Shown: positions 34,626-43,883, numbered from the stretch's first letter. The stretch: 64,000 nucleotides of DNA from JASTVH01 sp042862465 (GCA_042862465.1 JASTVH010000001.1:434001-498000), one strand, 5' to 3'. The notes: generated from the sequence alone by a model not told the origin. Made by a program: numbers and translations.

Positions 34626-35613
34626 AACCGAAGGGCGGTTGCTCAGTGTCGTGATTCCGGTCTTCAACGAGCTTGAAGTGTTACCGGAGTGTTTGGAGCG
34701 GCTGCTCAAGGTGGGGCGGTCACTGATGCTTGAAATGGAATTACTCTTCGTGGATGACGGCAGCAGTGACGGTTCCGATCGTTATCTGATCGAGGCCGCA
34801 AAACGCCATCCTCAAATTCGCCTGGTTCGTCTGAGCCGGAATTTCGGTAAGGAAGCGGCACTCTCTGCCGGGCTGGGGTATGCACGGGGAGACGTGGTCG
34901 TGGTGCTGGATGCGGACATGCAGGACCCGCCCGAACTGATACCCGAAATGATCGACCACTGGAAAGAGGGCGCCGACGTGGTGCTGATGCAACGTCGGAC
35001 CCGTCACGGCGAAACCTGGGTGAAGCGCGCAACGGCCTACGGCTTCTACTGGCTGCTGGGCAAGCTCAGTCGTTCGCCGATTCCGGCCAATACCGGGGAT
35101 TTCCGTCTCATGAGTCGCCGCGCAGTGGACCATTTGCTGCAGCTGCCCGAGCGTAACCGCTTCATGAAGGGGCTCTTTGCCTGGGTGGGGCTGCCGACGG
35201 TTGTTCTCCAGTACGACCGCTCGCCGAGGGCCGCCGGAAAAACCAAGTGGAACTATTTCGGCCTGGCCCAGTTGGCCTGGGAGGGCATCACCTCCTTCTC
35301 CACGGCGCCGTTGCGCCTGGCCATGCTGGTGGGCCTGGCGGCGGCAGTGATCGGCGGCAGCTTCGGTCTGTGGATCGTGGCGAAAACACTTTGGCTGGGG
35401 ACCACAACTCCGGGCTTCCCATCCCTGATCGCCGTCGTGACCTTCCTGGGGGGATGCCAGCTAATGGCCATCGGGATAGTCGGGGAGTATGTGGGTAAAA
35501 CCTATATGGAAGCCAAACAGCGGCCGCTTTACCTCGTGCGCGATGTGATCGGCGATTCCATGGATCTGGAGGCAGCTGCAGAACTGATGTCGGAGGAAGC
35601 TGTCTGTGACTGA
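34597..35613 (+). CDS. Polyprenyl-phosphate glycosyltransferase, GT2 (GtrB-like)
   Basis: A 338-residue GT2 enzyme. The N-terminal GT-A domain has SVVIPVFNELEVLPE, the DXD-type metal site LDADMQDPPE, and the NTGDFRLMSRRAV acceptor loop. Two C-terminal membrane helices (LRLAMLVGLAAAVIGGSFGL; LIAVVTFLGGCQLMAIGIVG) anchor it. It should transfer a sugar from a nucleotide donor to undecaprenyl phosphate for the downstream ArnT-like transferase. Confidence 0.92.
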   Translation: MTSFVNRLSKTEGRLLSVVIPVFNELEVLPECLERLLKVGRSLMLEMELLFVDDGSSDGSDRYLIEAAKRHPQIRLVRLSRNFGKEAALSAGLGYARGDVVVVLDADMQDPPELIPEMIDHWKEGADVVLMQRRTRHGETWVKRATAYGFYWLLGKLSRSPIPANTGDFRLMSRRAVDHLLQLPERNRFMKGLFAWVGLPTVVLQYDRSPRAAGKTKWNYFGLAQLAWEGITSFSTAPLRLAMLVGLAAAVIGGSFGLWIVAKTLWLGTTTPGFPSLIAVVTFLGGCQLMAIGIVGEYVGKTYMEAKQRPLYLVRDVIGDSMDLEAAAELMSEEAVCD

Positions 35614-37114
35614 ACGCTATCGCAAATGGTTCTGGCTGGCCCTGGCCATTCTCGCCAGCCGGCTTGTAACCATGGCCATCGTGCCCCTGGCCGATACCAC
35701 CGAACCCCGCTATGCGGAAATCGCCCGTCTGATGGTGGCGACCGGCGACTGGATCACGCCCTGGTTTGAGCCGGGTGTGCCGTTCTGGGGCAAGCCGCCC
35801 CTGTCGTTCTGGGCCCAGGCCCTGTCCATGCAATGGCTGGGCGTCAACGAATGGGCGGCCCGTCTGCCGTCGTGGATCGCGATCGCCTTGACAGCCTTCC
35901 TGGTGGCGCGGTTGGCTTTCCGGCTTTGGGGTAAGGAGGCGGGCACCTTCGCTGCGCTGATATTTGCGAGTATGAGCCTGAGCTTTATCAGTGCCGGCGC
36001 CGTAATGACCGATCCATTCCTGCTGCTGGGGACCACCCTCAGCCTCGCCGGTTTCGCGACCGTGATGTTCACCGATGCCCGAGGAGGGGCCGCCCGGTGG
36101 CTGTTTTTTGTGGGGCTGGTGATCGGTCTGCTCGCCAAGGGACCGCTGGCGCTGGTTTTGGTGGGGCTCCCCATCGGTATCTGGACGGTCTGGGGTAACC
36201 ATTGGCGCGCGGTCTGGCGGGCCTTGCCGTGGTGGCGCGGCACCTTGTTGACCCTGGTGCTGGCCCTGCCGTGGTATATCGCAGCGGAAATCAAGACACC
36301 GGGTTTTCTTGACTATTTTATTGTGGGTGAGCATTTTCGGCGTTTCCTGGATCCGGGTTGGCAGGGTGACCTGTATGGCAACGGGCACAGCGAACCCCAT
36401 GGGAAGATCTGGCTGATGTGGTTGTGGGCGTCATTCCCCTGGGGACTGGTGCTCTTGGGAACCGGTTTCCTGGCCCGGGGGCGGAAAACCCTGCGTACCG
36501 AACTCTATGACAGCAGTTGCGGCCGCTTCCTGTTGCTGTCAGCCATCGCCCCCATGCTGTTTTTCACACTGAGTGGCAACATCCTTTGGACCTACGTGTT
36601 GCCGGGCCTGCCTTTCGTCGCGCTGATGCTGGCCCGAGTGCTGCTGAAGATGGGGGAAGGGGCGTCAGAGCAACGTTCGGGCATGCGCTGGAGCGGGGCG
36701 ATGGCGGCGGTGGTGCCCGTCCTGGCCCTGGGCGCAGGCGTCTACGCCATGATCAACACTGATGCCATCAAGACCGAAAAACCGCTGGTCGCCCAGTACC
36801 GGTTGGAGCGTACCTCGCCACATTCTCCCCTGGTTTACTGGGGCGAAGTCCCGTTCTCCGCGCGTTTTTACCTGCGCGAACAGGTGGCCACCGTCGATGA
36901 GCAGGAGATACAGGCCCTGATGAGCCATGGAACACCGTTCTTTTTGGGCATCCGGCCCAATCACCTGGACGAGGTGAAACCCTGGCTGGGAGAGGCGAAG
37001 GTCACCCTGCGCTACAAGGGCAACCGCCACGCGCTGCTGGAGGTCGACCCGAAGAGCGGCGGTGAGGCAGTCGCGATCAAGGAAAAGGCCGTGGAAGGTG
37101 ACGGCTCCTCGTGA
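35606..37114 (+). CDS. ArnT/PMT-family glycosyltransferase (GT39-like)
   Basis: A 502-residue multipass enzyme starting at GTG 35606, overlapping the GT2 stop. The first periplasmic loop carries the ArnT-type motif DTTEPRYAEIARLMVATGDW and PFWGKPPLSFWAQA, followed by about ten more helices. The family moves sugars from polyprenyl phosphate to lipid A or proteins. Specific Ara4N use is not supported because no arn synthesis genes are nearby. Confidence 0.9.
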   Translation: MTERYRKWFWLALAILASRLVTMAIVPLADTTEPRYAEIARLMVATGDWITPWFEPGVPFWGKPPLSFWAQALSMQWLGVNEWAARLPSWIAIALTAFLVARLAFRLWGKEAGTFAALIFASMSLSFISAGAVMTDPFLLLGTTLSLAGFATVMFTDARGGAARWLFFVGLVIGLLAKGPLALVLVGLPIGIWTVWGNHWRAVWRALPWWRGTLLTLVLALPWYIAAEIKTPGFLDYFIVGEHFRRFLDPGWQGDLYGNGHSEPHGKIWLMWLWASFPWGLVLLGTGFLARGRKTLRTELYDSSCGRFLLLSAIAPMLFFTLSGNILWTYVLPGLPFVALMLARVLLKMGEGASEQRSGMRWSGAMAAVVPVLALGAGVYAMINTDAIKTEKPLVAQYRLERTSPHSPLVYWGEVPFSARFYLREQVATVDEQEIQALMSHGTPFFLGIRPNHLDEVKPWLGEAKVTLRYKGNRHALLEVDPKSGGEAVAIKEKAVEGDGSS

Positions 37115-37201
37115 CAGGGCGGGGCAGCGCGGTATCAGGCGCTGCCCAACGAGTCCGAATAGGAATCAAGCACTTGAGCGATGACTTTTCTCCCAAAACG
37201 C

Positions 37202-37260
37202 TTGACACATAATCCTGATCCATTAATATAGGCGCCGGTTTCGGGGGTGACCCGAAACGG
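37202..37260 (+). promoter_or_regulatory. tRNA operon promoter with GC-rich discriminator and leader hairpin
   Basis: TTGACA (37202-37207) and TAATAT (37224-37229) are 16 bases apart. The next bases, AGGCGCCGG, form a GC-rich discriminator typical of stringently controlled stable-RNA promoters. A hairpin GTTTCGGG-N5-CCCGAAAC follows before the tRNAs. Confidence 0.75.
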
Positions 37261-37301
37261 CAAAAGGCGACAGCCTCGGGTGACCAGCCCGAAAAGTTTT
37301 T

Positions 37302-37377
37302 GCGGGAATAGCTCAGTTGGTAGAGCACAACCTTGCCAAGGTTGGGGTCGCGAGTTCGAATCTCGTTTCCCGCTCCA
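37302..37377 (+). tRNA. tRNA-Gly (anticodon GCC)
   Basis: A 76-base cloverleaf with acceptor GCGGGAA/TTCCCGC, TAGCTCAGTTGG D-arm, anticodon loop CTTGCCAAG with GCC, T-arm GAGTTCGAATCTC and encoded CCA. Reads GGC/GGU glycine codons. First gene of a two-tRNA operon. Confidence 0.98.
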
Positions 37378-37385
37378 ATTTCCAG

Positions 37386-37413
37386 AAAGCCCCGGCAATT
37401 TGTCGGGGCTTTT
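37386..37413 (+). terminator. Hairpin with T run between the tRNA genes
   Basis: AAAGCCCCG/CGGGGCTTT stem with a nine-base loop, then T. It could partly terminate after tRNA-Gly or act as a processing signal in the dicistronic precursor. Confidence 0.6.
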
Positions 37414-37421
37414 GCTCTCCG

Positions 37422-37495
37422 GGCGCGGTGGCAGAGTGGTTATGCAGCGGACTGCAACTCCGTGTACGCCGGTTCGATTCCGACCCGCGCCTCCA
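37422..37495 (+). tRNA. tRNA-Cys (anticodon GCA)
   Basis: A 74-base cloverleaf: acceptor GGCGCGG/CCGCGCC, anticodon loop GACTGCAAC with GCA, T-arm CCGGTTCGATTCCGA and encoded CCA. The tRNA-Leu that often follows in gammaproteobacteria is absent; instead AT-rich sequence and the Wadjet operon begin. Confidence 0.98.
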
Positions 37496-37649
37496 TTTTT
37501 ACCTTTTAAAATCAACAAATTACTCCATATCCAATTAGTTGATTTTCTCACCCAAAAAAATATCCAAATTAAACCCAAAGTATTATCCACTTCAATCCGT
37601 GACAGAAGAGCGGATAAGTGAATGTGCAGGGCATCTTGAACAAGCGTGA

Positions 37650-38561
37650 TTAGCTGTCTGTTTTGACCAAAAACACAGCCTCTTGCTCTAGTGCCTTACC
37701 GCTCAGCTTAAGGGCCTCTATAAGCTCGAGCACCTCATCCGGCTCATGATCCAAATTTAAATTTTCCTCGGCATTGGCAATATATTTAAGATTATTTCGC
37801 CATACTTCAGAATTGCCATAGCGCTCCAATTTGCGTTTCCAGTTAGGCATTAGCCATAGTTCGACATTGTCACCCAGCGCTTTGCGCAGGCGGGCATAGT
37901 TCTCGAGTCCGACGCCATCGTAGTCTGGAAACATAAGAATCTGTGGACTTCGTTTTTTCCCGCATAGCCACTCTATCAGTCGTTCACTGAGCTGGCCCTG
38001 ATAATAGAGTACAGATCCGTGCAAGCCTTCAGGCACCCAGCTGGTGTCATCCAGCAACCCCTGATTTTCCACCAGCCACAAGGGGCTGTCGGTGGCCAGA
38101 GGCGTTTCATTCTGGCTGATATCGATGGCGAGGGCGCCGGCGATGGATGTCAGCTGCCATAGGTCGAGCAACTCTCCATCACGTTTCCAGATTACGCCCG
38201 GTATTGTTGCCTTCACTAGCCGGTAAGAAGCTGCGTGTGAACTCTTTCGACCTTTGGTGGACCGGGTAAGTGCGAGGTTTTGTGCCCGAACTGGATTCGC
38301 CTGGTTGGCTGAATTTGCGTCGGGCCGCAACTCCCGAAGGTGTTGCTCAAAAACCGGTGAGTTGCTGATGCGATAAACGAAGCCATTGCCCCGACGCAGC
38401 TTGGAGACACATGCGGTGCTGCGGAGGAACTCGTCAAGCACCCGCTTCTGTGAGGGCGTGAACCGTGATCCAGGACATTCTCCGCCCAAATCCTCAAGTT
38501 TGACCAATGCTTCTCTGAGTGACCTGTTCATTAGGGCGAGCTCATGCCTCGACAGCTTCAA
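37650..38561 (-). CDS. jetD: Wadjet nuclease subunit JetD (Toprim)
   Basis: A 303-residue JetD/MksG-type protein. The C-terminal Toprim domain shows the catalytic Glu in PLWLVENQGLL (E165) and the metal-binding Asp pair in MFPDYDGVGLENY (D213, D215). The N-terminal half is helical and probably the arm that contacts JetC/DNA. JetD cuts closed circular plasmids after JetABC extrudes a DNA loop. It overlaps jetC by 20 bases and is last in the operon. At 303 residues it is shorter than type I JetD, so the subtype is left open. Confidence 0.9.
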   Translation of the reverse strand: MKLSRHELALMNRSLREALVKLEDLGGECPGSRFTPSQKRVLDEFLRSTACVSKLRRGNGFVYRISNSPVFEQHLRELRPDANSANQANPVRAQNLALTRSTKGRKSSHAASYRLVKATIPGVIWKRDGELLDLWQLTSIAGALAIDISQNETPLATDSPLWLVENQGLLDDTSWVPEGLHGSVLYYQGQLSERLIEWLCGKKRSPQILMFPDYDGVGLENYARLRKALGDNVELWLMPNWKRKLERYGNSEVWRNNLKYIANAEENLNLDHEPDEVLELIEALKLSGKALEQEAVFLVKTDS

Positions 38562-41313
38562 GCGGCTGCAGAATCTGCCAATGCTTGCGGCTGATGTGGT
38601 TTTTTCCGTTGCTCAACTGTTGGATAGGAACGCAGTAATGGGCGGTAATCAACGGTGAAGGTGAGGCGAACATTAGCGCGAATCCGAATTCGGAAGCCGT
38701 TTTGATCAAACTTCTCTGGTTGGCCGCATCCAGGGCCAGGGCTTCGTCTAGGTAGCAAAGGGCTTGAACACTACGGCTCTTGTCCTGCATTAGGTGAAGC
38801 ATGGCGAGACCGGTCACTAACTTGGCCATGAGCACGGTGCCGTTGGAAGCTGCGCTGTCGATGTCGTCAAAGCTTTCTGCGTCCTGGTTTTCTTTGCCTA
38901 GCTCGAACGTGAGGCGGAACAAATCGGCAACCTTCAGCCCGTGGCGAGCGCTACCTTCGTCGATAAGTAACTGGCGGGCTTGGTCCAGCTGTCGGTCGTC
39001 CAGTACGCTGGACTGGTTGAAAAGCTCGAAGGATTCGCCAGACTCCACTTTTTCTGCTGTCTGGATCAGCAAGTCGATCGCTTCGACAAGGTGATTCTCG
39101 TGAACCGGCTGAATGCGGAAGACCTTGAGGTCGGACAGTTTCCTGCGGCTGATCAGACGGTTGAATTCATGCATGGCATTCTCGAATGACTGCAGGTTGC
39201 CGCGAAGATCCCGGAGGCTGGCCGTCACAGTGACCACGGCACTGCGGGCTTTCTTTTCTAGAGCTTCTGCCTCTCGGGCCAGATGATGGCGGAACTCTAC
39301 CATCAACCGGATTTCCTCTTCCGGATTGGGCGCATACTGGAATTTCGTCAGGCCACCGCTATGCAGTGTGATGCGCCGGTGCTGCAGATCCCGGTCCAGT
39401 TCTTTTAACTGATAGCAGTCCTGTTGATAGTTACGCAGCGTTTGCGCCAGTTGGTCGAGCGGTAGCTCCGGGTCGCCAACCCAGGGGGTATGGGGCAGGT
39501 CGGCAAGCCAGTTGAACTGCTCGTCGGTATCGCCCCGATTCTGGCGGCCACGATCGATCTCCTGGTGGGCGGCGTCTAAGGTTTGCTGTTGATTGGCGAC
39601 TCCCTGGATCTGCTCCCTGAGGGCTTGTTGCTGGGCACCAGCCTGTTCCTGGGCGTGTTCAATCTCTGCCAGCTCCTGCCTGGCTGCCGCAATCTCTTTC
39701 AAACGATCCGGGCGAGAGTTCTGAAGTTGAGCCAGCTCGTCAAACTGTTCCAGATCTTTTTCCAGACTTTTTACTTCCTGCTCAAGTTTCGCCTTGCGTT
39801 TCTTCTGGGTGTCCATTTCCAGGGTGGCTGCTTTCTGTTCCTGCAGTTGCCGGAGCCGGCTCTCGCAGTCATCAATTAGGCGAGATATCTCTTCGTTTGA
39901 CCGTTGTTGATATTGCAGTGGTTGGTCTGCGACAGACAAGTTCAGGCCGGGTAGTTCAAATCGGTTTGCCGCCATGCCCTCCAGCCAGCGATGGAGCTGG
40001 TTGGGATCGAGCTGATAGTCGCCGGGGGGCAGGGTGAGGAGTTGTCGGGCAAGCCCGCGATTGAGAACACTTAGCTGGTCTTCGGAGATGTGCTGTTTAA
40101 GCGTGAGATAAAGGTTATCAGAAAGCGTCTCCTGTTCTTTGCCCAATGCGGACAGCTCTTTCTCCTCGCGCCGGATCAGATCATCGATGGCGGCAGCTGA
40201 CTGACCGTGGGCATTGGATAGTAGGGCGATCTGACGGTCGCGTTCTGCGGTGGCGCTAGCAAGCTGCTGCTCAAGCTGGCTGCGGCCATTGACCAGCGCG
40301 AACCGGTTCTCCAGTTCGTCACGGCGCTGCTCGTCCTTGATCAGTGCCTCCAGACGCTGGTTGAGCTCACTCTGGCGACGCGTCTGTTCCCTGTCCCTCT
40401 GAAGTAATTCCGCTTCCTGCTTCTGCAATTTCCCAAGCTTGTGCTGAAGCCTTTCGCTTTCTGTCTGGTAATGGTTCTGCCAACGCTCCAGCCCATCGTC
40501 GATGAGCGGGCGTCGGGCAATGATCCGGCCTCGGATGGCGAGGCGCTCTTCCTGCTGGCGCTCCAGTTCGTCGATCAGTTTTTGCTGATTTTTGGCGGCT
40601 CGGTATTGTTCCCGATCCTGGTTGACCTCGGCGAAGGCCTTGTCCCATTCCTGTTTGAAATCCACCACGGAGTCCGGCAACTGACGACTGAAGATCTGGA
40701 GCAGGTGGCGTTTTACTTCGCCGGAACTGAGTTTGTCCAGGCGTAGGGTCCGGGTAAGAACCTGACGGTAAGCGTTGGCGTCATTACGGTTCTCCAGCCG
40801 GAACACGGTGAACTGGGAGGTGGTCTGGCCCCGCTTGCGGACACCGCCGTAGACCATCTCGGCAAACTCAGTCGATGAGTAAAAGTTGGCCGTTCGCCCG
40901 TGGTGGGCCAGCTGTTCCAACAGCTGTGGCTGCGCCACCAGCTTGCCATTGTCCAGCCTGTACTCCTCAATATCCAGAGGGCCCTGATAGGCGAAATAAC
41001 TATAGTCATAGCTAAACCCCTTGCCCACACACCCCAGCACCACTGAGCCGGATTCAGGCAAAGTGACTTCCAGCAGGATGTAGCTGCTATTGGATGGGAA
41101 GTAGAAACGTCTCGCCTTGTCTTTGTCGTGAGCACCAAAATCCAGGTGCCGCTTGTCGATAATCAGCAGGTATTGCAGGGCATTGATCAGGCTGGTCTTG
41201 CCAGTATTGTTGGGGGCAATGAGAGAAACTGATTCATCCAGAGGAAGCTCTGCGCGCTCATAGCCGGCGCTGTTGAGAAGAACCAGCTGCTGGAATCCGT
41301 AATCGGAACTCAT
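38542..41313 (-). CDS. jetC: Wadjet SMC-like ATPase JetC (MksB-type)
   Basis: A 923-residue SMC-family ATPase. The Walker A is SLIAPNNTGKTSLINAL (about 33-41), and the C-terminal Walker B is ALCYLDEALALD (about 851-857). Between them lie two long coiled coils (about 250-460 and 500-690; e.g. EQEVKSLEKDLEQFDELAQL) around a hinge-like segment. JetC dimers with JetAB extrude DNA loops and detect small circular plasmids. Start overlaps jetB by four bases (ATGA). Confidence 0.95.
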   Translation of the reverse strand: MSSDYGFQQLVLLNSAGYERAELPLDESVSLIAPNNTGKTSLINALQYLLIIDKRHLDFGAHDKDKARRFYFPSNSSYILLEVTLPESGSVVLGCVGKGFSYDYSYFAYQGPLDIEEYRLDNGKLVAQPQLLEQLAHHGRTANFYSSTEFAEMVYGGVRKRGQTTSQFTVFRLENRNDANAYRQVLTRTLRLDKLSSGEVKRHLLQIFSRQLPDSVVDFKQEWDKAFAEVNQDREQYRAAKNQQKLIDELERQQEERLAIRGRIIARRPLIDDGLERWQNHYQTESERLQHKLGKLQKQEAELLQRDREQTRRQSELNQRLEALIKDEQRRDELENRFALVNGRSQLEQQLASATAERDRQIALLSNAHGQSAAAIDDLIRREEKELSALGKEQETLSDNLYLTLKQHISEDQLSVLNRGLARQLLTLPPGDYQLDPNQLHRWLEGMAANRFELPGLNLSVADQPLQYQQRSNEEISRLIDDCESRLRQLQEQKAATLEMDTQKKRKAKLEQEVKSLEKDLEQFDELAQLQNSRPDRLKEIAAARQELAEIEHAQEQAGAQQQALREQIQGVANQQQTLDAAHQEIDRGRQNRGDTDEQFNWLADLPHTPWVGDPELPLDQLAQTLRNYQQDCYQLKELDRDLQHRRITLHSGGLTKFQYAPNPEEEIRLMVEFRHHLAREAEALEKKARSAVVTVTASLRDLRGNLQSFENAMHEFNRLISRRKLSDLKVFRIQPVHENHLVEAIDLLIQTAEKVESGESFELFNQSSVLDDRQLDQARQLLIDEGSARHGLKVADLFRLTFELGKENQDAESFDDIDSAASNGTVLMAKLVTGLAMLHLMQDKSRSVQALCYLDEALALDAANQRSLIKTASEFGFALMFASPSPLITAHYCVPIQQLSNGKNHISRKHWQILQPLEAVEA

Positions 41314-41903
41314 AGGGAATTATCCTCGTCGTCCTGATCGCCAGCCCAGGATACATCTTCTTCCTGGTCGACCTGGCTGGCCAGTTCCTCGTAATGATCC
41401 AGGTAACGACATACAGCCGGCAACAACTGCCAGGCCCCGGAATCGAATCGGGCAAAGCCGAAGTTTTCTGCGGTTCTCATCAGGCTCACCAGGCCGGACA
41501 GATCCAGCTCTTCTGCCTCCAGCAAGTCCTGGTGTTGCTCGAAAACCGTTGTCAGCAGGGTTTGATCGATTCGCCAATGCTCGAATTTCATCAGCGGAAT
41601 GCCGGCATCCGCTTGAGTATCAAAGATGACCATGAACAACAGGGCCAGTTGCCGGGTGGCTTTGTTTGTATTGCTGCTTCCGTCGTCCTGATGGAACCAG
41701 GCGAAGCCCCGGCCATCAAGGCGAAGGTCAAAACCCAGTGCGGTAAAAATGGCCCCATAATCGTCGAGGTTGCGTTCAAGCTCTTCCCACAATACCGGTT
41801 CTGAGATCCGGTTTAGATGCCGGCCCCGGTTGAACCACCGAAAAAGATGGGCCAGGTTTGGCAGGTTGCTGGCGATTTGTTGGAATTGGCTGGTATTACT
41901 CAC
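41310..41903 (-). CDS. jetB: Wadjet KITE-like subunit JetB (MksE-type)
   Basis: A 197-residue, mostly helical, acidic protein (QVDQEEDVSWAGDQDDEDNS tail), the size and position expected of the MksE/JetB winged-helix KITE subunit. It bridges JetA and the JetC heads. Assigned mainly from order and size, as the sequence itself has few readable motifs. It overlaps jetA by eight bases and jetC by four. Confidence 0.88.
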   Translation of the reverse strand: MSNTSQFQQIASNLPNLAHLFRWFNRGRHLNRISEPVLWEELERNLDDYGAIFTALGFDLRLDGRGFAWFHQDDGSSNTNKATRQLALLFMVIFDTQADAGIPLMKFEHWRIDQTLLTTVFEQHQDLLEAEELDLSGLVSLMRTAENFGFARFDSGAWQLLPAVCRYLDHYEELASQVDQEEDVSWAGDQDDEDNSL

Positions 41904-43170
41904 GAGTCTTATTCACCGGTTGTGTCAGACGGTAGGGCCAGTAGTGCACTGAAATCAGGGAAAGGGCGGATATTGTAGGCTGCGCTTCCAGCTCCATCTC
42001 CCATAGGTCCTCCCGTGCCAGGTCATGATAGAGCCGCAGAAGAACCTGGTCAGGCAGGGAGGGGTAGTGATGCTTCAGCCACTCCAAAAGGTTGCCGACC
42101 GGGAGGTCCTTTAACAACTGTTGCCGGAGCTGTTCTTCGTCAATCCACTCAGCAATGGTTATGGGCGCCGCATCCACTTCGCCCGGAAACTCCCGTTCAG
42201 TCGGCTCAAAGTTCCTGGCTTCCGCCATGATTGTTTTGACCTCGTCGCCTACAGACACACTGCGGCTCTGATTCACGCGCCACACCGGCAGCCAGGTCTG
42301 ATCCTGACGTTTGCGAAAGGTGCGGTTGAGCCCTTTTTTGCGAACCTGTCCCAACAGCCGGCTGATGGCCGAGGAAAGATTGTTATGCTGGCGTGCTTCC
42401 TCTCGGAGGGGTAACAGGATATCAGCACATTGCTGAGCCGTGATTCGCCCCAGTCGTCGCAATTCCTTGGCCTGATAACCAACGTGCCGGAGACGGTTGA
42501 GGTGGCTGTAGAGTGCGCCTTTGGTGACCAGGCGATTGTATCCGAGGTCGAGGGCGTCTTCCGCTGCGGCGAGGTGATGGTAGAAAATGCCGGAAGGTCC
42601 GGAATCCATCATCTCGTTCATCGGTTCGACATACTGATCGTACGCGTCGAGGACGGACTTGTAGCGTTTTGCAATAGGAGCCCGAGTGTCTGCTGATTTG
42701 GCTTGTTCGGCCAGCTCGGCAATCGCATGGCGGTCCTGCTCGAGCTGGCGGGCAATATCTCTGAACAGGGTAGATAGTTGGTTAATGGCTTGAGTCTGCT
42801 GACCGGTATCTCCGGCTTCGATACCGGCGGTGAGGGTCTCTGTCGCACCACGAATTGCTTCGATGCGCGCCTGAATGACTGATGACAGTCCTAGTTCGTG
42901 TTCATGCGTCAGGCCACGGACAAACTCAAGTACATGAGCATTGACCACGAAGCTTTCAGAGCGACTTTGAGTCTCCAGTACGCCGCTTGCCAAAAGCCTA
43001 CGTAGGGCTTCCCGGACTTGAACGTCGTCGAGGGCCGGTTGAGCCTGGCGAATGGCAGTAAGAACCTGTTCCTCGGAGAACGCCGGCATCTCCCGAGTGG
43101 CCCGAACCAGTGCGTCGACAGTTTCCCATTGCTCATAAAGTGTTCGAGTGAGGTGTTTTGGGCTAGCCAT
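41896..43170 (-). CDS. jetA: Wadjet kleisin JetA (MksF-type)
   Basis: A 424-residue kleisin-type subunit beginning MASPKHLTRTLYEQWETVDA. An N-terminal winged-helix-like part (FSEEQVLTAIRQAQPALDDV) precedes long helices and a C-terminal domain. It begins five bases after the toxin stop codon, so the toxin-antitoxin pair and jetABCD form one leftward transcription unit. The first ten codons after the start are repeated, with only third-position changes, 990 bases upstream (44131-44160). Confidence 0.9.
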   Translation of the reverse strand: MASPKHLTRTLYEQWETVDALVRATREMPAFSEEQVLTAIRQAQPALDDVQVREALRRLLASGVLETQSRSESFVVNAHVLEFVRGLTHEHELGLSSVIQARIEAIRGATETLTAGIEAGDTGQQTQAINQLSTLFRDIARQLEQDRHAIAELAEQAKSADTRAPIAKRYKSVLDAYDQYVEPMNEMMDSGPSGIFYHHLAAAEDALDLGYNRLVTKGALYSHLNRLRHVGYQAKELRRLGRITAQQCADILLPLREEARQHNNLSSAISRLLGQVRKKGLNRTFRKRQDQTWLPVWRVNQSRSVSVGDEVKTIMAEARNFEPTEREFPGEVDAAPITIAEWIDEEQLRQQLLKDLPVGNLLEWLKHHYPSLPDQVLLRLYHDLAREDLWEMELEAQPTISALSLISVHYWPYRLTQPVNKTRE

Positions 43171-43175
43171 GGTGC

Positions 43176-43610
43176 TTAGTTGCCCATTGAAGTAAGGCGG
43201 GCGTCGATGCCAAAGAAAACCGCCGCGTTCACCAACGCTTCATCCTCACTGATAAGTTGAGCCTGGTGATGTTCTGCGCATGCCAAATGAAGTGCATCCA
43301 ACGTTCTCAAGCTTGTCTTCCTTGTGCCAATCCAGTGGCTGGCCCGTTTGTAGTGGGCCGTTTCAATGGGGCACAGACTGAAGCGGCCATGGCTAACATC
43401 ATCATGGAATGCACTTTCGATCCGGTTCGCCTGGGGTTCGCTGAGCTCTCCCATCCGAACCCACCGAGCCAGTGCGCTTGCCACCTCAACTTCCGTCAGA
43501 TGACTAATAAGAACAGGCTGGGTTTGCGACTCAAGCAATGCCTGAACTCGATCGCTAGCCTGCTCTTGTCTGTAGTAGGGGAGAACGGCGCTGGTATCGA
43601 AGTACAACAT
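43176..43610 (-). CDS. PIN-domain toxin (VapC-like)
   Basis: A 144-residue PIN-domain ribonuclease. Acidic active-site residues are visible: D5 in MLYFDTSAVL, E40/E42 in HLTEVEVASAL, D105 in RTLDALHLA and D123 in ISEDEAL. VapC-type toxins cleave tRNA or rRNA when free of antitoxin. The start overlaps the antitoxin stop (TAATG), and jetA begins five bases after its end, placing it inside the Wadjet operon. Confidence 0.92.
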   Translation of the reverse strand: MLYFDTSAVLPYYRQEQASDRVQALLESQTQPVLISHLTEVEVASALARWVRMGELSEPQANRIESAFHDDVSHGRFSLCPIETAHYKRASHWIGTRKTSLRTLDALHLACAEHHQAQLISEDEALVNAAVFFGIDARLTSMGN

Positions 43611-43846
43611 TAATAGCGCTCTTCGTCTCTGAGTTCCCGCACCGCATCGGCAGAGCTTTCCCGGACGGGTGGCAGAGATGCCCTGAGTTCCGAACGGTTT
43701 GGAAACTGAATCTTTTCGGGCAAGGCCGCCGTCAGGCGTGCGGCAGGTTTACCGTGGCGCAGAATCACAACCTCTTCTCCTGCGGCCACAGCGTCCAAAA
43801 GATTTGAGAGCTTTTCCCGAGTTTCTCGAACATTGATCGTTTGCAT
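43610..43846 (-). CDS. Phd/YefM-type antitoxin
   Basis: A 78-residue antitoxin starting MQTINVRETREKLSNLLDAV, with EEVVILRHGKPAARL, the standard Phd/YefM/VapB N-terminal DNA-binding domain. The acidic/basic C-terminal half would wrap the PIN toxin. ATG 43844-43846 is preferred over a GTG eight codons upstream. It is likely autoregulated with the toxin through the adjacent GTGTAC sites. Confidence 0.9.
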   Translation of the reverse strand: MQTINVRETREKLSNLLDAVAAGEEVVILRHGKPAARLTAALPEKIQFPNRSELRASLPPVRESSADAVRELRDEERY

Positions 43847-43861
43847 GATTCTCACCCTATC

Positions 43862-43883
43862 TGTGTACACAATGAGTGTACTC
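43862..43883. promoter_or_regulatory. Candidate antitoxin operator
   Basis: A perfect palindrome TGTGTACACA (43862-43871) and a second GTGTAC core (AGTGTACT, 43875-43882) lie just upstream of the antitoxin ATG, as expected for conditional cooperativity in toxin-antitoxin promoters. Such sites would now control jetABCD too. Confidence 0.6.

Noticed and set aside
35606..37114. Polymyxin-resistance ArnT
   Set aside because: Family motif fits, but no arn biosynthesis genes are near and GtrA/GT2 partners indicate another sugar.
37135..37621. Frames covering both tRNA genes
   Set aside because: They translate across cloverleaf RNAs and have no coding support.
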